From assembly GCF_002099425.1 (NCBI RefSeq), contig NW_018344015.1, positions 7,044,001-7,108,000 on the forward strand: a DNA stretch of 64,000 bases, read 5' to 3'. Source of the stretch: Phascolarctos cinereus (taxonomy: Eukaryota > Chordata > Mammalia > Diprotodontia > Phascolarctidae). This document shows positions 11,766 through 22,449 of the stretch, one piece after another. Under the pieces are notes generated by a model. The model was given only the letters and a program-made list of their open reading frames with translations. It made no database searches and had not been told where the DNA came from. The translations under genes were made by a program, and so were the position numbers. The number at the start of each line of letters is the position of its first letter. Positions within the stretch are counted from its first letter, which is position 1.

Positions 11766-11880
11766 ATCACTAAGAGATTGTGACTTGCCCAGGGGCACAC
11801 AGTTAGTATGTGACAAAGGCAAGCCTTGCACTTGAATATTCCTGGTTCCAAGACCAATTCTCCATCACACCACGCATCCT
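11766..11880 (-). mobile_element. MIR SINE fragment
   Basis: Plus-strand gtgacttgcccaggggcaca, cagttagtatgtgac and cctggttccaagaccaatt follow the reverse MIR order. The tRNA-like head is decayed. Confidence 0.7.
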
Positions 11881-12409
11881 CTCCTGAGACTTTCTGTGAA
11901 GACTATTTCTAAGATGGGGAAGGTTTGTGACCTGGTGGAAGTACCCACAGTGATGAAACTACAGATGCTATATATTATACAAGATACAAAGGAAAAGATA
12001 CTAATTTTAAAAGGAAAGAATTAAGTTATCTACTAAAAACAGGGTTAACAGATAAGCAGCAAAGAATAGCAAAATATAAACAATTCAAGAGGGTTGAGTC
12101 TAGTTCTTAACAGAAAGTCAAGAGGGCTGGGTCCAGATGACTTATTAGTCCTCTGGGACAGGAAGAAAACAGTATTCTTCCAAAACTTGCAGATGACAAA
12201 ATTATTTAGATTCATTATTATGAATATAAATGCAACAAGGCCTAACAAAGCCAGGAAATAAGTCACAGCAATAGGGCTCTTAAACTCCAAACCAGATGAA
12301 TCACTTCAGACTTCAGAGCCGGAAGGGACCTCAGAGGTCAAATATTCCATATCTGAATGATGACAAAAAATCCCTTCCAATATATTCCTGGCAAGTGGTC
12401 ATCCAGGCA

Positions 12410-12590
12410 ACAAAGTAAAGTGGAGTAAGCCCTGGTTATAGTCAGGAGTCAAATCCCACCTGTAACTGTTGTTAGCTGAATGACACTGGGCAAATCACTT
12501 AACTTCTCTGGGCTTTAACGTCTTTTCCCATAAAATAAGAGGGTTAAACTAGATGGCTTTTGTGGTCACTGCCAGCTCGAGATCTGTGAT
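12410..12590 (+). mobile_element. MIR-type SINE inserted in the CR1 copy
   Basis: A head (gttatagtcaggagtcaaat), CORE (gacactgggcaaatcactta) and an end gtcactgccagctcgagat interrupt the CR1 3' region: gtcatccagg lies before it and ctctgcttgaagac after it, which are adjacent in intact CR1 copies. Confidence 0.75.
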
Positions 12591-12644
12591 CCCACAATCC
12601 TCTGCTTGAAGACTTACTATGAGGTCTATGTACTGGGGGTAAGG

Positions 12645-12718
12645 GAAGGGAAGACACATTTATTAAGTGGCTACTATGTGCCAAGCACATGCTAAGTGCT
12701 TTATAAATATTATCTTCC
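12645..12718 (-). mobile_element. Short L2 3'-end piece
   Basis: cacatttattaagtggctac and ctatgtgccaagcacatgct are the reverse complement of the last bases of L2. It sits inside the CR1 copy. Confidence 0.5.
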
Positions 12719-12924
12719 AAAGCAGCCAATTACACTTTGGGATAGCCTTAATGTTTAAGAAGTTATTCTTTACAAAAGCTTAAATTTGTCTCTTTTCCAC
12801 TTTCACACATTGCTCCTAGTTCCATCCATAAAGGTCTTGGAAGAGCGACTCTAATTGCTCTTTTGCTAGATAGCCCTTCAAATGATGAAAGACACCTATC
12901 ATTTCTTCATGATAAGTTCATTTA

Positions 12925-13075
12925 ATCTTTCCTTAGCCTCAATTTCTTCACCCAGAAAATCAGGATAACAACAGTACCCATTTCACAAGGTTGTTAGGAG
13001 GCTCAGATGTGATAAAATTTGTAAAACACTTGGCAAACCTTAAAGCACTATATAAATATTAGCTAGTAGTAGTGA
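12925..13075 (+). mobile_element. CORE-SINE 3' part inserted in CR1
   Basis: The CORE and tail are present (agcctcaatttcttcaccc, gataacaacagtacccattt, cactatataaatattagcta) without the tRNA head. It passes into the AGT/GGT microsatellite that probably arose from its tail. Confidence 0.8.
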
Positions 13076-13215
13076 TGGTGGTGGTGGTGGTGGTGGTGGT
13101 GGTGGTAGTAGTAGTAGTAACAGAAGCAGTAGCAGTCCCCTTCTACCTCCTATCTTCTCTAGGCTAAAGTAGTAGTAGTAGTAATAGTAGTAGTAGCAGT
13201 AGAGGTAGTTGTCCC
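13076..13215. repeat. (GGT)n/(AGT)n microsatellites in a two-copy duplication
   Basis: A GGT run (about 13078-13107) and AGT run, then CR1-derived sequence with cctatcttctctaggctaaa, then a second AGT run (about 13170-13205), then CR1 sequence again (cttctatcttctcttctc). The microsatellite plus a short CR1 piece therefore appears twice, suggesting a tandem duplication of about 75 bp. Confidence 0.7.
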
Positions 13216-13674
13216 TCTTAACTTCTATCTTCTCTTCTCTAAGGCAAATATCACTGGTTCATTCAACTGATGCTCATATGCTATCATTGTCACCCTACTA
13301 GTTTTATCTGCTTTGGATGGTTATGGCTAAGCCTTGATTAATTCAAATGATGAATCCCCAGAAGTGGTCACCTTTATTCAAATTTGCACTACTTGAAATT
13401 ATAATTATGTAAATGAGGTAATTGGTTCTAGCCCAATGGAAATATGCCATGCAAATTCAAAAAATACAATCACTTCCAGGAGAATTCAGTACTCTCACTA
13501 ATCAGATGATTGTACTTTCTAGTTTATCCTTATCCTTAGAAATGTATTAACAATGTGTTAAAGTACCCGTCTTCCACAACAATCAGTTCCATAATGACTA
13601 TTCCATCCTTTTGCTGGGAGAAATTTGCCAGCGTTGCTGCATATGAGGTGAAACTTCTTATTCTGACGTGCATT

Positions 13675-14130
13675 TTTTGTATGATTGTAGTGATTTCGAG
13701 CATCTTTTCATACGTACATAAGATCATCATTTAAATTTGAAAGGAACCTTAGGGAGAGGCCATCTAGTCTAACTTCTATAAACTAACACTTACAGTTGAC
13801 ATGGTTGTTTATACTTTGCAATTCTTTTGAAAACTGTCTGCTCATAAGTATTCTTTATCCATATATCCAACAGGGGAATAGCTCTTACTCTTATATTTAT
13901 ATTAGTTTCCCTACATATCTTGGATATCAGACCCTTATTAGAGACATTTGGTGCAAATATTTCCCCCTAATTAATCACTTCCTTTCTTATATTTGTTATA
14001 GCAATTTTGCTTATGAAACAATATTTCATGTAATCAAAATTATGTTTCATCTTGTATAATCGCTCTACCCCTTGTTTGAGTATAAGCTACAATTGTGAAA
14101 GGTATCTTCCCTTCCCTTCTCTTTTTAAAA
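13675..14130 (-). mobile_element. L1 LINE ORF2 fragment nested in CR1
   Basis: Plus-strand aaaactgtctgctcataag, ccaacaggggaatagctct, ttattagagacatttggtgc and tcatgtaatcaaaattatg parallel the minus-strand L1 copies at 46.98-47.2 and 49.08-49.3 kb. A MIR- or CR1-like piece (about 13738-13785) may interrupt it. It splits CR1 blocks, so it is the younger element. Confidence 0.65.
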
Positions 14131-14582
14131 TGAAATGTTGTCTTGCCACTGTTCCCCCATCCTAGACTGGCAAAGTTGATTTTTTGAAGTGTTCAGACTT
14201 TATATTTATCTCTATTAAATTTGGCCTAGTTTTCTAACCTGTTAAGACCTTTCTGGATCCTGGCTGTCATCCAGGTTGTTAGCTATGCCTCCTAGCTTTG
14301 TGACATCTGCCTGTTGTCTATGCCTTTATCCAAGTCACCGATAAAAATGTTAAACAGCACAGAGACAGCAATATACAACTTCAGCATTCCAACTGAGACC
14401 TCCTTACAAACTGATTTCCAAGCATTGACTTTATGGGTTTGACCATTCAACACATTCTGAAACCACTTAATTTTGCTCTTTCTCTCCATCTCTCTGAGTG
14501 TGGAAGAAAACTGCGCATTCTACATTTTAGGCACAGTCTTGCCTGGAATAATTTCATTAAATTATTCTAATCTAAGCATATG

Positions 14583-14735
14583 GGGGAGGTTGAAGGATGG
14601 AGGGAGGGAAGGAAGAAGGAAAGGAAAGAGGAGAGGATGAAAAGGAGGAGAGAAAAAAGGAGAGAAGGGGAGAGAGAGAGACAGGGAAAGAGGGGAAGAA
14701 GGAGAGAGAGAGAAAGAGAAAAAGAGAGAGAGATC
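14583..14735. repeat. Polypurine (GGA/GAAA/GA)n tract, about 150 bases
   Basis: The plus strand is almost purely A and G across about 150 bases, ending in GA repeats. Such tracts can form triplex DNA. Charged-repeat open frames on both strands here are artefacts. Confidence 0.9.
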
Positions 14736-15354
14736 CACAAATGATTTTGGAATTACAAGAAAACAATAGACAAAATTCCACAGTCAACATTAAACAAGTA
14801 ATCAGAGCAGTCTCAGAACAATAGTAACTTAGAATGGTATAGCACCCTAGAGAATGATTTTCTTAAACCATTCAATACCTTTTCTTCACATATTTTTTAA
14901 TTGATAGCTTTGTTTTTACATCACCTTCACATCTGATTATATTCTTCTTCCTTCTCCCACCCAATCATTCACTTCTTGTGGAACAAGGCAGTCCATCATT
15001 CAATCTCTTTTCAACCACTCCTACATAGTCTCCTTTCTACCTAGTCAAAGGTGATACTTCTAGTAACTGAAGTAATTAAAGACTTCTTCCTTCTCTTAGC
15101 CTGATCACTACCCTAATTATTTCAGGGAAGAGTCCTTCCTATACCGACCAGAAGCAAGGAACCCAGGGGGTGGGTTAGACACTGGTTAGGCCTTCAATAA
15201 AAATGATGTTGAAAGATTTCAATGTAGGACTTTGTTTCAGAACAAAGTTAAAGAAAAAGTGATAAGGATTGTCATTCAGATAGGACCGAAAGGTTTTAGA
15301 CTAAAGTACTGTCCTGGGGATGAAGGGGTTGCTCGTGTGTTTCCACATTAGTCT
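14736..15354. other. Non-coding stretch, no recognised element
   Basis: I see no gene. Some of it could be unrecognised CR1 or insert sequence between the CR1 blocks at 14.58 and 15.36 kb. Confidence 0.4.
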
Positions 15355-15499
15355 TTCGTGCTATTCTTGTAGGCATGTCAAATATTTTGTTAAAATCCAG
15401 GTCAAGTATATCTACAATATTCCTCTGACCAACCATCTGGAAATTCTGTTAAAAAGGAAAAAGGATTAGTCTGGCCTACATAGAGCCAGTATGATCACT

Positions 15500-15650
15500 T
15501 CTGTCTGCCTCAGTTTCCTCAACTGTAAAATGGGGATAATAACAGCACCTACCTCCTGAGGTTATCATGAAGATTAAATGAAATAAAATTTGTAAAGCAC
15601 TTAGCACTGTGCTTGGCACAAATTAGGTGCTTAATAAATTTTTGTTCCCT
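15500..15650 (+). mobile_element. CORE-SINE nested in CR1
   Basis: The CORE and tail are clear (ctgcctcagtttcctcaact, gtaaaatggggataataaca, gcttaataaatttttgttcc). The head is missing or decayed. CR1-like blocks lie on both sides. Confidence 0.85.
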
Positions 15651-15724
15651 TCCTTCCTTCTAGATATTCAGTAACCAGTCCTTTAACAATGTTCTAAAAC
15701 AAAAGGCACACATATATTGGAAAA

Positions 15725-16088
15725 TGGCTGGTCTATAGTATATTAATATAATATAATATACTACTATGGTGCTATCTATTAGAAACATCAACAAAGAATT
15801 TCGAAGGAACATGTATGAACTGATTTAGAACGAAGTAAGCAGAATCAGGAGGAATAAGATACAAATCTATCATGATGTAAATGAAAATAATACTCAAGGA
15901 TGCTACAGAAAAGATGATGAAACATACTTTCCTTCTCTCGGGAGACAGAGTAGGGGTGGGGGTAACAGAAATAGAATACTGCATCTCCTGTCAGAGTAAT
16001 TTCATTAGTTTTGCTTCATCATTTTTCTTCAATACCAGGAAGTTTATTGGGAAATTACTGTGACACCCAAAATGAATTAAATTTTTTT
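15725..16088 (+). mobile_element. L1 LINE 3' end nested in CR1
   Basis: Words tgtatgaactgatttagaac, gaagtaagcagaatcaggag and gatgatgaaacatactttcc follow the end of L1 ORF2 and the 3' UTR on plus. CR1 blocks lie before it (cctttaacaatgttctaaaa) and after it (tcctccaatcctgtggcagg). Confidence 0.65.
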
Positions 16089-17760
16089 CAAAATGTATTA
16101 CAGGATTTTGCCAGCAATCAAAGTCAAAAGTAAGGGCTTAGAGCTTGCAAACCCCATTCGTATCCCTTTTCAGAAAATCAAGACGATTATCTTCCTCCAA
16201 TCCTGTGGCAGGTGTCTCATTCTTCAAGATTTTCTAAGCTCATTAAAAGTAACTTGCCAATTACATCTAACAATGTTTTAAGTACCAGAGAATTTAATTC
16301 ATCAAATCTTGCTAACTTAAAATTCTTCAAGGGCATCTACCTACTTTCTATCTCCCTATTTATCTTGGGTATAATATTAGCTATCTTTGTTTTCTCCTTT
16401 CCATTTCAAAGAACACTCCTTGGTAGAGAAAATGGATTTCAATATTGTCTGTTATCATTGTCTTACCCACCTCCAAGCAATGGTTCTCACCTCCTTTAAT
16501 CCTCCCTCTTTTCCCTGACAAAGCTAACTCCACATATCCTTTTGTTGTTCTTCACTTCCAATGCCAACCTTTGTCCTTTCTGATGATATTCTTACAGGAT
16601 TATGCTACACTTACATATTCATCTTCTCTTAACAAACCTTGCTTCCATCTTCTACACAAGTCTTTTAAAAATCTAAGTTGGCTGATGAATTCCCTGGGCA
16701 TGTCAAGCTCTAGATAGCTCTTTTTTTCTCCTCATTGTTGAATTTTTCTGCATCTTCAGAATACTATTCTTAGAGCTTCCCATCTGTCCTGTCCCACCTC
16801 CCTTTTATATACAGAATTTTATTTCATGGGATCCTACCTACCTGCTCTGAACCTTCTGAAATCTGTTCTGTAGAAGTCTAAGGTACATATCAGACTATAT
16901 GTTCAACTTTCCTTTCTTTCTCTGTCATAAATTCTAAGACAGAATAGTCACTGCTCCCTTCTCTTTCCAAGATTCTCATCATTTCCATCCCAGGAATCAT
17001 TTCTTTCTTGTTGGTAAGAATCAGATATACAATAGAAATTCTCCTCATTAGATCTTCCATTTTTTGAAAGATGAGATCATGAAGTCAAGAAATCATTTGC
17101 CATTCTGCTTTTGACAAAAGGAGAGCTCTAGAAGATGTCTGAATAACTGAAGTGCTTCATTACTACTATCACATGCTTCTGTTACAGGTTTGTAATCTGT
17201 TTTCCAGACTCCTTATATACTACCTCTTTCTGTCCAGGTGGACCATACTATGTGCTATTGACAATATCACTTTTGTTTCTGTCTCCACTGATCTTTATCC
17301 AAACAGTCTCCCTCTGTTCCCCTCCTTACTCTGGTTCCCAAATTATATCTTCTCAATATATAATACTATTTCTCCTCTCGTTTTATCTATCCTGTTCATT
17401 TTGAATTAGTCATTCCCTTCCAGAGCCACATTCCAATCTTGGGTTTCCATCCAAATGGGTTTCCATAATGCCTCTAAATTTGAATTTTCTTCCTTGTCAT
17501 CTATAACTCACTTTGCTTACAACCCATATTTTGTTCATTTGTGTACAGCCATCTGATGCCATGGGTTTTATTGCCAACTCCCTTCTTGAATTTTTCTCCC
17601 CTATTAATCTACTGCTCTCTCTACTTTGTAGATATTCTTTAAGTTATCTAGCACATTGGAGAAACAGGTAATTTTCTCCTGCTCCTTTCCTTTCAATTCA
17701 AAGCCCTTGATTCCAAAGCAAATAGTCAGTTGTCATGAGGTAATTCCATTACCAGACAAG

Positions 17761-18305
17761 ATGTCATCATTCCTATATTTTGAGCCATGGTACAGATGAA
17801 TAGAGGACAATGACATGATGTAGGGGGGGGAAAAGCACTTTTAAATGACTCATAGACCCTGTCAGTGTATAGGCCTCCATGTCACCTGGCCTCAGGCTGG
17901 CCAGGATCTCACCATCTATAATTTCTGTTCCCTCCTTCTTCCCTAGTTTATTAAGACTGCTTTGTTTTCCTCCCAAGGACTAGGTTCTATTCTTGGTAGA
18001 GATTCTAGTGAACAGTTAAACAGAGACAAAGAGTAGGAGAAAGAAAGGACTATGAATTATTCATAAATGGGATATGCATTAACAGGAGTATTTGGTCACT
18101 GCAAGAGGACCCATTTCTGCAAGAGGTGAAACCCAAATAAGAACCCATGACTACGGCTGCCAAATTTTTTTAAATTGTCATTAAGCAAAATAGCTTTCCC
18201 TGTTTATTTGTATTTTTATGCAATGATCTTATTACATAATGCCTGCCTGACAATTTATAATTTAGTTATCCCCACCCCAAAATTTTTAAATTGAGCAATT
18301 TGGAT
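17761..18305. other. Non-coding stretch, no recognised element
   Basis: I see no gene or named repeat. The minus-strand frame at 17773-17976 has no recognisable domain. Confidence 0.5.
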
Positions 18306-18309
18306 CTTC

Positions 18310-18965
18310 TTTCATAAATACTGCAATAGCCTTCTGGTTAGGTCTCCTTACCTCAGGTCTCCCTTCATGACAATCCATTCTCTATTGATCCAGCAAAATG
18401 ATTTAACCGAAGCTAAGGTCTAACAATATCACCTCCTACTTAATAAACTCCAATGCCACCTAGTATATAAAATTCCTGGTTTGGCTTTTCTAGCACTTTA
18501 TTGCCTGGTTCTTTTCCAGTCTCTTCCAGTCTTTTTACATTTTGCTCCCCCCTCCATGTCTTCTACCCTCCAATAACATTGGCCTGGTTGCTGATCTTTC
18601 TTACATTCCCATCTCCCAACTCTCTCTTTTCCTTGACTATCCTTCATGCCTGAAATGCTCTCCCTCTTCAACTCTGCCTCCCAACTTCCCTGGCTTCCTT
18701 CAAGACTCAGATGAAACCACACCCTCCACAGAAGGCCTTACCAACCACCCTTCTCCCTATCCAGCTTCCCTCTGAGATGACCTTGCATTTATACTATAGA
18801 GAGCTATGTACTTACGTGCTTAGCTGTTTCCATATTGTCTCTCTCATTAGAGTGTGAGCTTCTTGAGGCAGGGACTGTGTTTTCATTTTTCTTTGTATCT
18901 TCCTCTCTTAGTGCAATATCTGGTATATAGTAAGCATTTAATAAATGCTTGTTACTGACTGATTT
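18310..18965 (+). mobile_element. L2 LINE, ORF2 C-terminus and 3' UTR
   Basis: It runs from ctgcaatagccttctggtta through a C-terminal ORF2 part (plus frame with FPGFLQDSDETTPSTEGLTN, matching L2 'FKTQLKCHLLREAFP'-type ends) to the 3' UTR (agagtgtgagcttcttgagg, cagggactgtgttttc, gtaagcatttaataaatgct, ending ctgactgattt). The order is complete for the last 650 bases of L2. Confidence 0.85.
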
Positions 18966-20512
18966 CACAAGAAAGATGTATCTGGCACTCACTGCTTCCT
19001 ACTTCGAACTGCAGGCAGGCCAAACTAAGTAAACTCATGACATAACTGTTTTTCCATATCAGAAAGAATAAATTACTTCTCTCCTAATTTTATATTCAAT
19101 AGTTTTACTTCCATTTCTCAATTAGCATTTCTTAACTCTGCAGAAGGAAAACTGGATAAAATATTCACTGGTTCCAGGCTCCCTATATTACCTCATTTGA
19201 AGCCAAACGGAATTAAATGGGGCCTCTCTGTAGATATAACACCTAATACATTGCACCAACTGCTGTGGGGCTTCAGGTGCCAAAGAAAAAAAGGATAATG
19301 GGGAAAAAGTCTGCTTAAAAAGCTGGCCATGTAACTAACTAACTCTATTGGCAGGAAAGGCTGGATCAGTCTTCTGCCAATCCTGTCCTTCCTGTCTTAG
19401 CCTTCTCAAATTACAATGCCTCCTCCGTTCTCTTGACGTCTTACAGATAGCCTGTAGCCTTAATTCTGAAATTAGAGATTCTAGAATGATCCATAAAAGT
19501 TCTTATTCCTCTTGGAAAACCCCAACCAAGATGCTTTCAGATTGAATGTTGTTACTAATTAAGCCAATTATGACACAGATCATGCAAATCAATCCTATTA
19601 CACTTTACCAAATCATTCAGCAGTCCAAAATTCAGTCTTATCAAAAGCAAAATTATGTTCAAGCAATGGGAATAGGCAGGTAGAAGAAATAGGAATGCAA
19701 ATGGAAGATGGAGGGAAGTGAATAAAAGGAGAGGGGTAATAGAAACTGAGCTATGCCAGTTATTGAAACAACTAGTTTTTCCATAATGGCATTAAAAATA
19801 GTTATTGTTGAGCTTTTTTTAAAAATAATTTACTATTACACATCTATCCATTTACCTAAAATAATACTCATTCCTAAATATAACTCTTCAAACTGAACAA
19901 CTTTAATTTTTTTTTCTTTGCTAGCTCAACCACACACTATCTGTGCTTATGATGCTAGTCTCAGCCCTGTGCCTAAGGATAACAGTGTATCTTCTTTATT
20001 TTGCATTTTGAACCTTTAAAATTACAGCTATTGTTTCTAAAAATGGAAAATCATCTACATATTCTACAACACACACAGCTCTCAACTTGACTCAACCAGA
20101 TTATTTAATCTAATGTATTATTTACCTAGTTTACTTATAGAAATGATGCAGCTTTTCCTGCCTTGAGAGGCAAGGTTAAAAATGCAAACAGACACCCAGG
20201 TTTCAGCACACTCTCATCTCCTAATCATCTTTCCCCATTGCCCTTCAGATTGACTGTGGACAGAGTTCAGTGCTGATGCAAAAACATTACCAGCATTTTC
20301 TAGGAAAGAGAAACTGAAAATTAAAAACAGGAACTGCAGATTGAGGGGAATCACATTTCCAATTCCCTCTCAAAACACAAGAAAGGCCATAGTCAAACAA
20401 ATTAAGTGTTCTCATTGAACATGTTTTAAAAACTGTCTTAAAGAATTCAGTCATGAGTGGGACTTCTATTTGTGCTTTAGTTCAAATAGGAGAAAATGTA
20501 CCCCTGAGAAAC
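18966..20512. other. Non-coding stretch, no recognised element
   Basis: No gene seen. Slight L2-like wording near 19375-19460 is too weak to call. Confidence 0.5.
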
Positions 20513-20514
20513 AC

Positions 20515-20625
20515 TGGGCTCTAATATTTACTAGCTATGTGGGCAAATCAGTGAACTTCAGTTTCCTCATCAGTAAAATAAGGGGGTTGGAGTAGATTTA
20601 TTCTAAAGTCCCTTCTTCACATCTA
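20515..20625 (+). mobile_element. MIR SINE fragment
   Basis: tttactagctatgtgggcaa, cagtttcctcatcagtaaaa and taagggggttggagtagatt give the MIR CORE and 3' end on plus. The head is missing. Confidence 0.7.
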
Positions 20626-20794
20626 ATCAATTATCTATATTCATGGACAGTAAATTCACCCTAACATCTAAACTAATCTCTCTTGCTTTAGTAGAATTGA
20701 TTTAATTCCTCATTTCAATTTTCTATCTTCCCCACCACCTAATTGAGTTGTTCTAGTTTTAGGGAATATGAAGAGATCAGAAGCAAATATACAG

Positions 20795-20945
20795 CTTAGC
20801 CTAGTAAACAGAGTTCTGGACTCAAAAGTCAAGAGGCCTGGGTTCAAATCACACCTCAGATATTTACTAGCTGTGTGATCATGTACAAGCCACAATTTTT
20901 GAAAGTCAGTTTCCTCCTTTGTCAAATGGGGATCCCCACACTTTT
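20795..20945 (+). mobile_element. MIR/CORE-SINE
   Basis: The head (gttctggactcaaaagtcaa, cctgggttcaaatcacacct) and CORE (tttactagctgtgtgatcat, gtcagtttcctcctttgtc) are in order. It ends at about 20945, just before another CORE-SINE in the same direction. Confidence 0.8.
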
Positions 20946-20960
20946 ACTGTTATTTGTAGG

Positions 20961-21210
20961 GTGAAGCAGCTGAGTTGCAGTGTGGATGGAGCACTGGACT
21001 GGGAAAGGGAAGACGTGAGTTCAAATTCAGCCTCAGACACTGTTTAGTGACATGATCGGGGGCAAGTCATTTAATCTCTGCCTTCTTCAGTTTCCTCTTT
21101 TGTGAAATAGGGATAATAATAGTACCTACCTCCTAGGTTGCTGAGGATAAAATTAAATGTTTGCACAATCACTTCACAAACCTTAAATCACTATATAAAT
21201 GCTAGCAATG
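20961..21210 (+). mobile_element. CORE-SINE, near full length
   Basis: The head (gcagtgtggatggagcactg, gacgtgagttcaaattcagc), CORE (gcaagtcatttaatctctgc, aatagggataataatagtac) and tail (cactatataaatgctagcaa) are all present on plus. Confidence 0.85.
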
Positions 21211-21312
21211 AGAAAAACACTTTATAAACTTGAAAGCACTATACAAATGAATTATCTCATTAGCCATCCAATCTATGGTAACATTTGATATATCCACTTT
21301 ACTAGACAATAG

Positions 21313-21572
21313 TGATGTTATTGTTCAGTCATTTCAGTCATGTCCTACTCTCCATGACCTCATTTGAGGTTTTCTTGGCATAGACACTGGAGTTTGCCAT
21401 TTCCTTCTCCAGATCATTTCACAAATGAGGAAACTGAGGCAAATAGGGTTAAATGACTTGCCCAGGGTCACACAACTAGTAACTGCTGAGGCTAGATTTG
21501 AACTCAGGAAGATGAGTCTTCCTGACTCCAGGCTTAGCATTCTATCCATTATATCAACCAGCTGCCCTGGAG
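21313..21572 (-). mobile_element. Mar-1-type SINE with BovB/RTE-like tail
   Basis: On plus the copy begins with the reverse of an RTE-like tail (ttgttcagtcatttcagtca, tgtcctactctccatgacct, gaggttttcttggcatagac), then CORE (aatgaggaaactgaggcaaa), then the tRNA head (ttcctgactccaggcttagc). A tail shared with a LINE is the usual sign of the LINE that mobilised the SINE; Mar-1 is known for a BovB tail. Confidence 0.85.
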
Positions 21573-22222
21573 AGTAGTAGATATGGGCATAATCCCCAAA
21601 TAATTCTTAATTGGCTCTGATATACATTTTTACATTTAAATAAATAAGAGTATATCAGATGTTCTAAAATTTTACTTTAAATCAAATCGGGAAGCTACAC
21701 TGTGAATTTCTAATTCAAGGGGAGCTATCCTCCACACTCCATTCTCCAAAAAGGCTATATATTAAAGGACCCTATATAAGAAACCAGCCCAAGCAGAGCT
21801 GCCTTCTTCCAACCATCCCCAAAATAGAGACACTGGTCATATATTAAGTTTCCAATAGCTTCTCTGCTGAGAAGTTTGCTGGCTTTGACCAAATTAGAGA
21901 GTAAAGAAGGAAATCAGAGAACTCAATCAGGACAGGTACTAATCAAAGGAGAAAAGTTTAAAATGTCAACTGAGAAACAAATTAGAGTATTACATACTAA
22001 TTGGGGTACTCATAATAACCTTGCTCCAAACAAATATCAAATACCAAAGGAGATTCTACATCCTGTAATACCACTGAAATGCAATGATATTGAGATGCAA
22101 ATCCTGATGATCCTCTGAAAGTACAAGAGAATTAGGAATAACAGTCAATATACATTATCTCATTTGATCCCAACATCAACTTATGATTTCCACTTTAAAG
22201 ATGAGGAAACAAGTTAGGGGAG
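21573..22222. other. Non-coding stretch, no recognised element
   Basis: I see no gene. The open frame at 21876-22118 (+) has no recognisable domain and begins without supporting context. Confidence 0.5.
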
Positions 22223-22449
22223 CTTTTGTTGTAGTTGTTGATCGAGTCTTGCACCACAACCTGCCAACAGGGTTCAGAGGGCTTTCTTAGCAAACACAGC
22301 TAGAGTAGTTGGCCATTTCTTTATCCAGTGGATCAAGGCAAACAGAGGATGACTTGCCCAGGGTCACATAGCTAGTAAGTATCTAGGGCTGGATTTGAAC
22401 CTAGGTCTTCCTGACTCCAGGACTCTATCCACTGCACCATCAGCTGCTT
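22223..22449 (-). mobile_element. Mar-1-type SINE, diverged
   Basis: On plus it reads gttgtagttgttgatcgagt (decayed RTE-like tail), cagagtgttggccatttc-like sequence, gatgacttgcccagggtcac and the tRNA head ttcctgactccaggactc. More diverged than the copy at 21.3 kb. Confidence 0.75.

Larger units (their letters stand above)
12298..17760 (-). mobile_element. CR1/L3-class LINE, long decayed copy split by later insertions
   Basis: On the minus strand the sequence runs through a CR1-type ORF2. A degraded endonuclease motif VIVVMKHFSYSDI (17134-17172; the family has GDFN near its centre) lies on the right. A reverse-transcriptase motif DELNSLVLKTLLDVIG (16256-16303) resembles CR1 'D.(I/L)HPRVLKELADVI'. 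The conserved 3' end lies on the left, with plus-strand gaagggacctcagaggtc at 12321 and caagtggtcatccagg at 12393. CR1-like blocks recur in order near 12.3-12.4, 12.6, 12.72-12.93, 13.13-13.33, 14.17-14.58, 15.36-15.5, 15.65-15.72 and 16.1-17.7 kb, broken by SINEs and L1 pieces. Many stops and frameshifts make it a fossil. The right end is uncertain. Confidence 0.75.
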
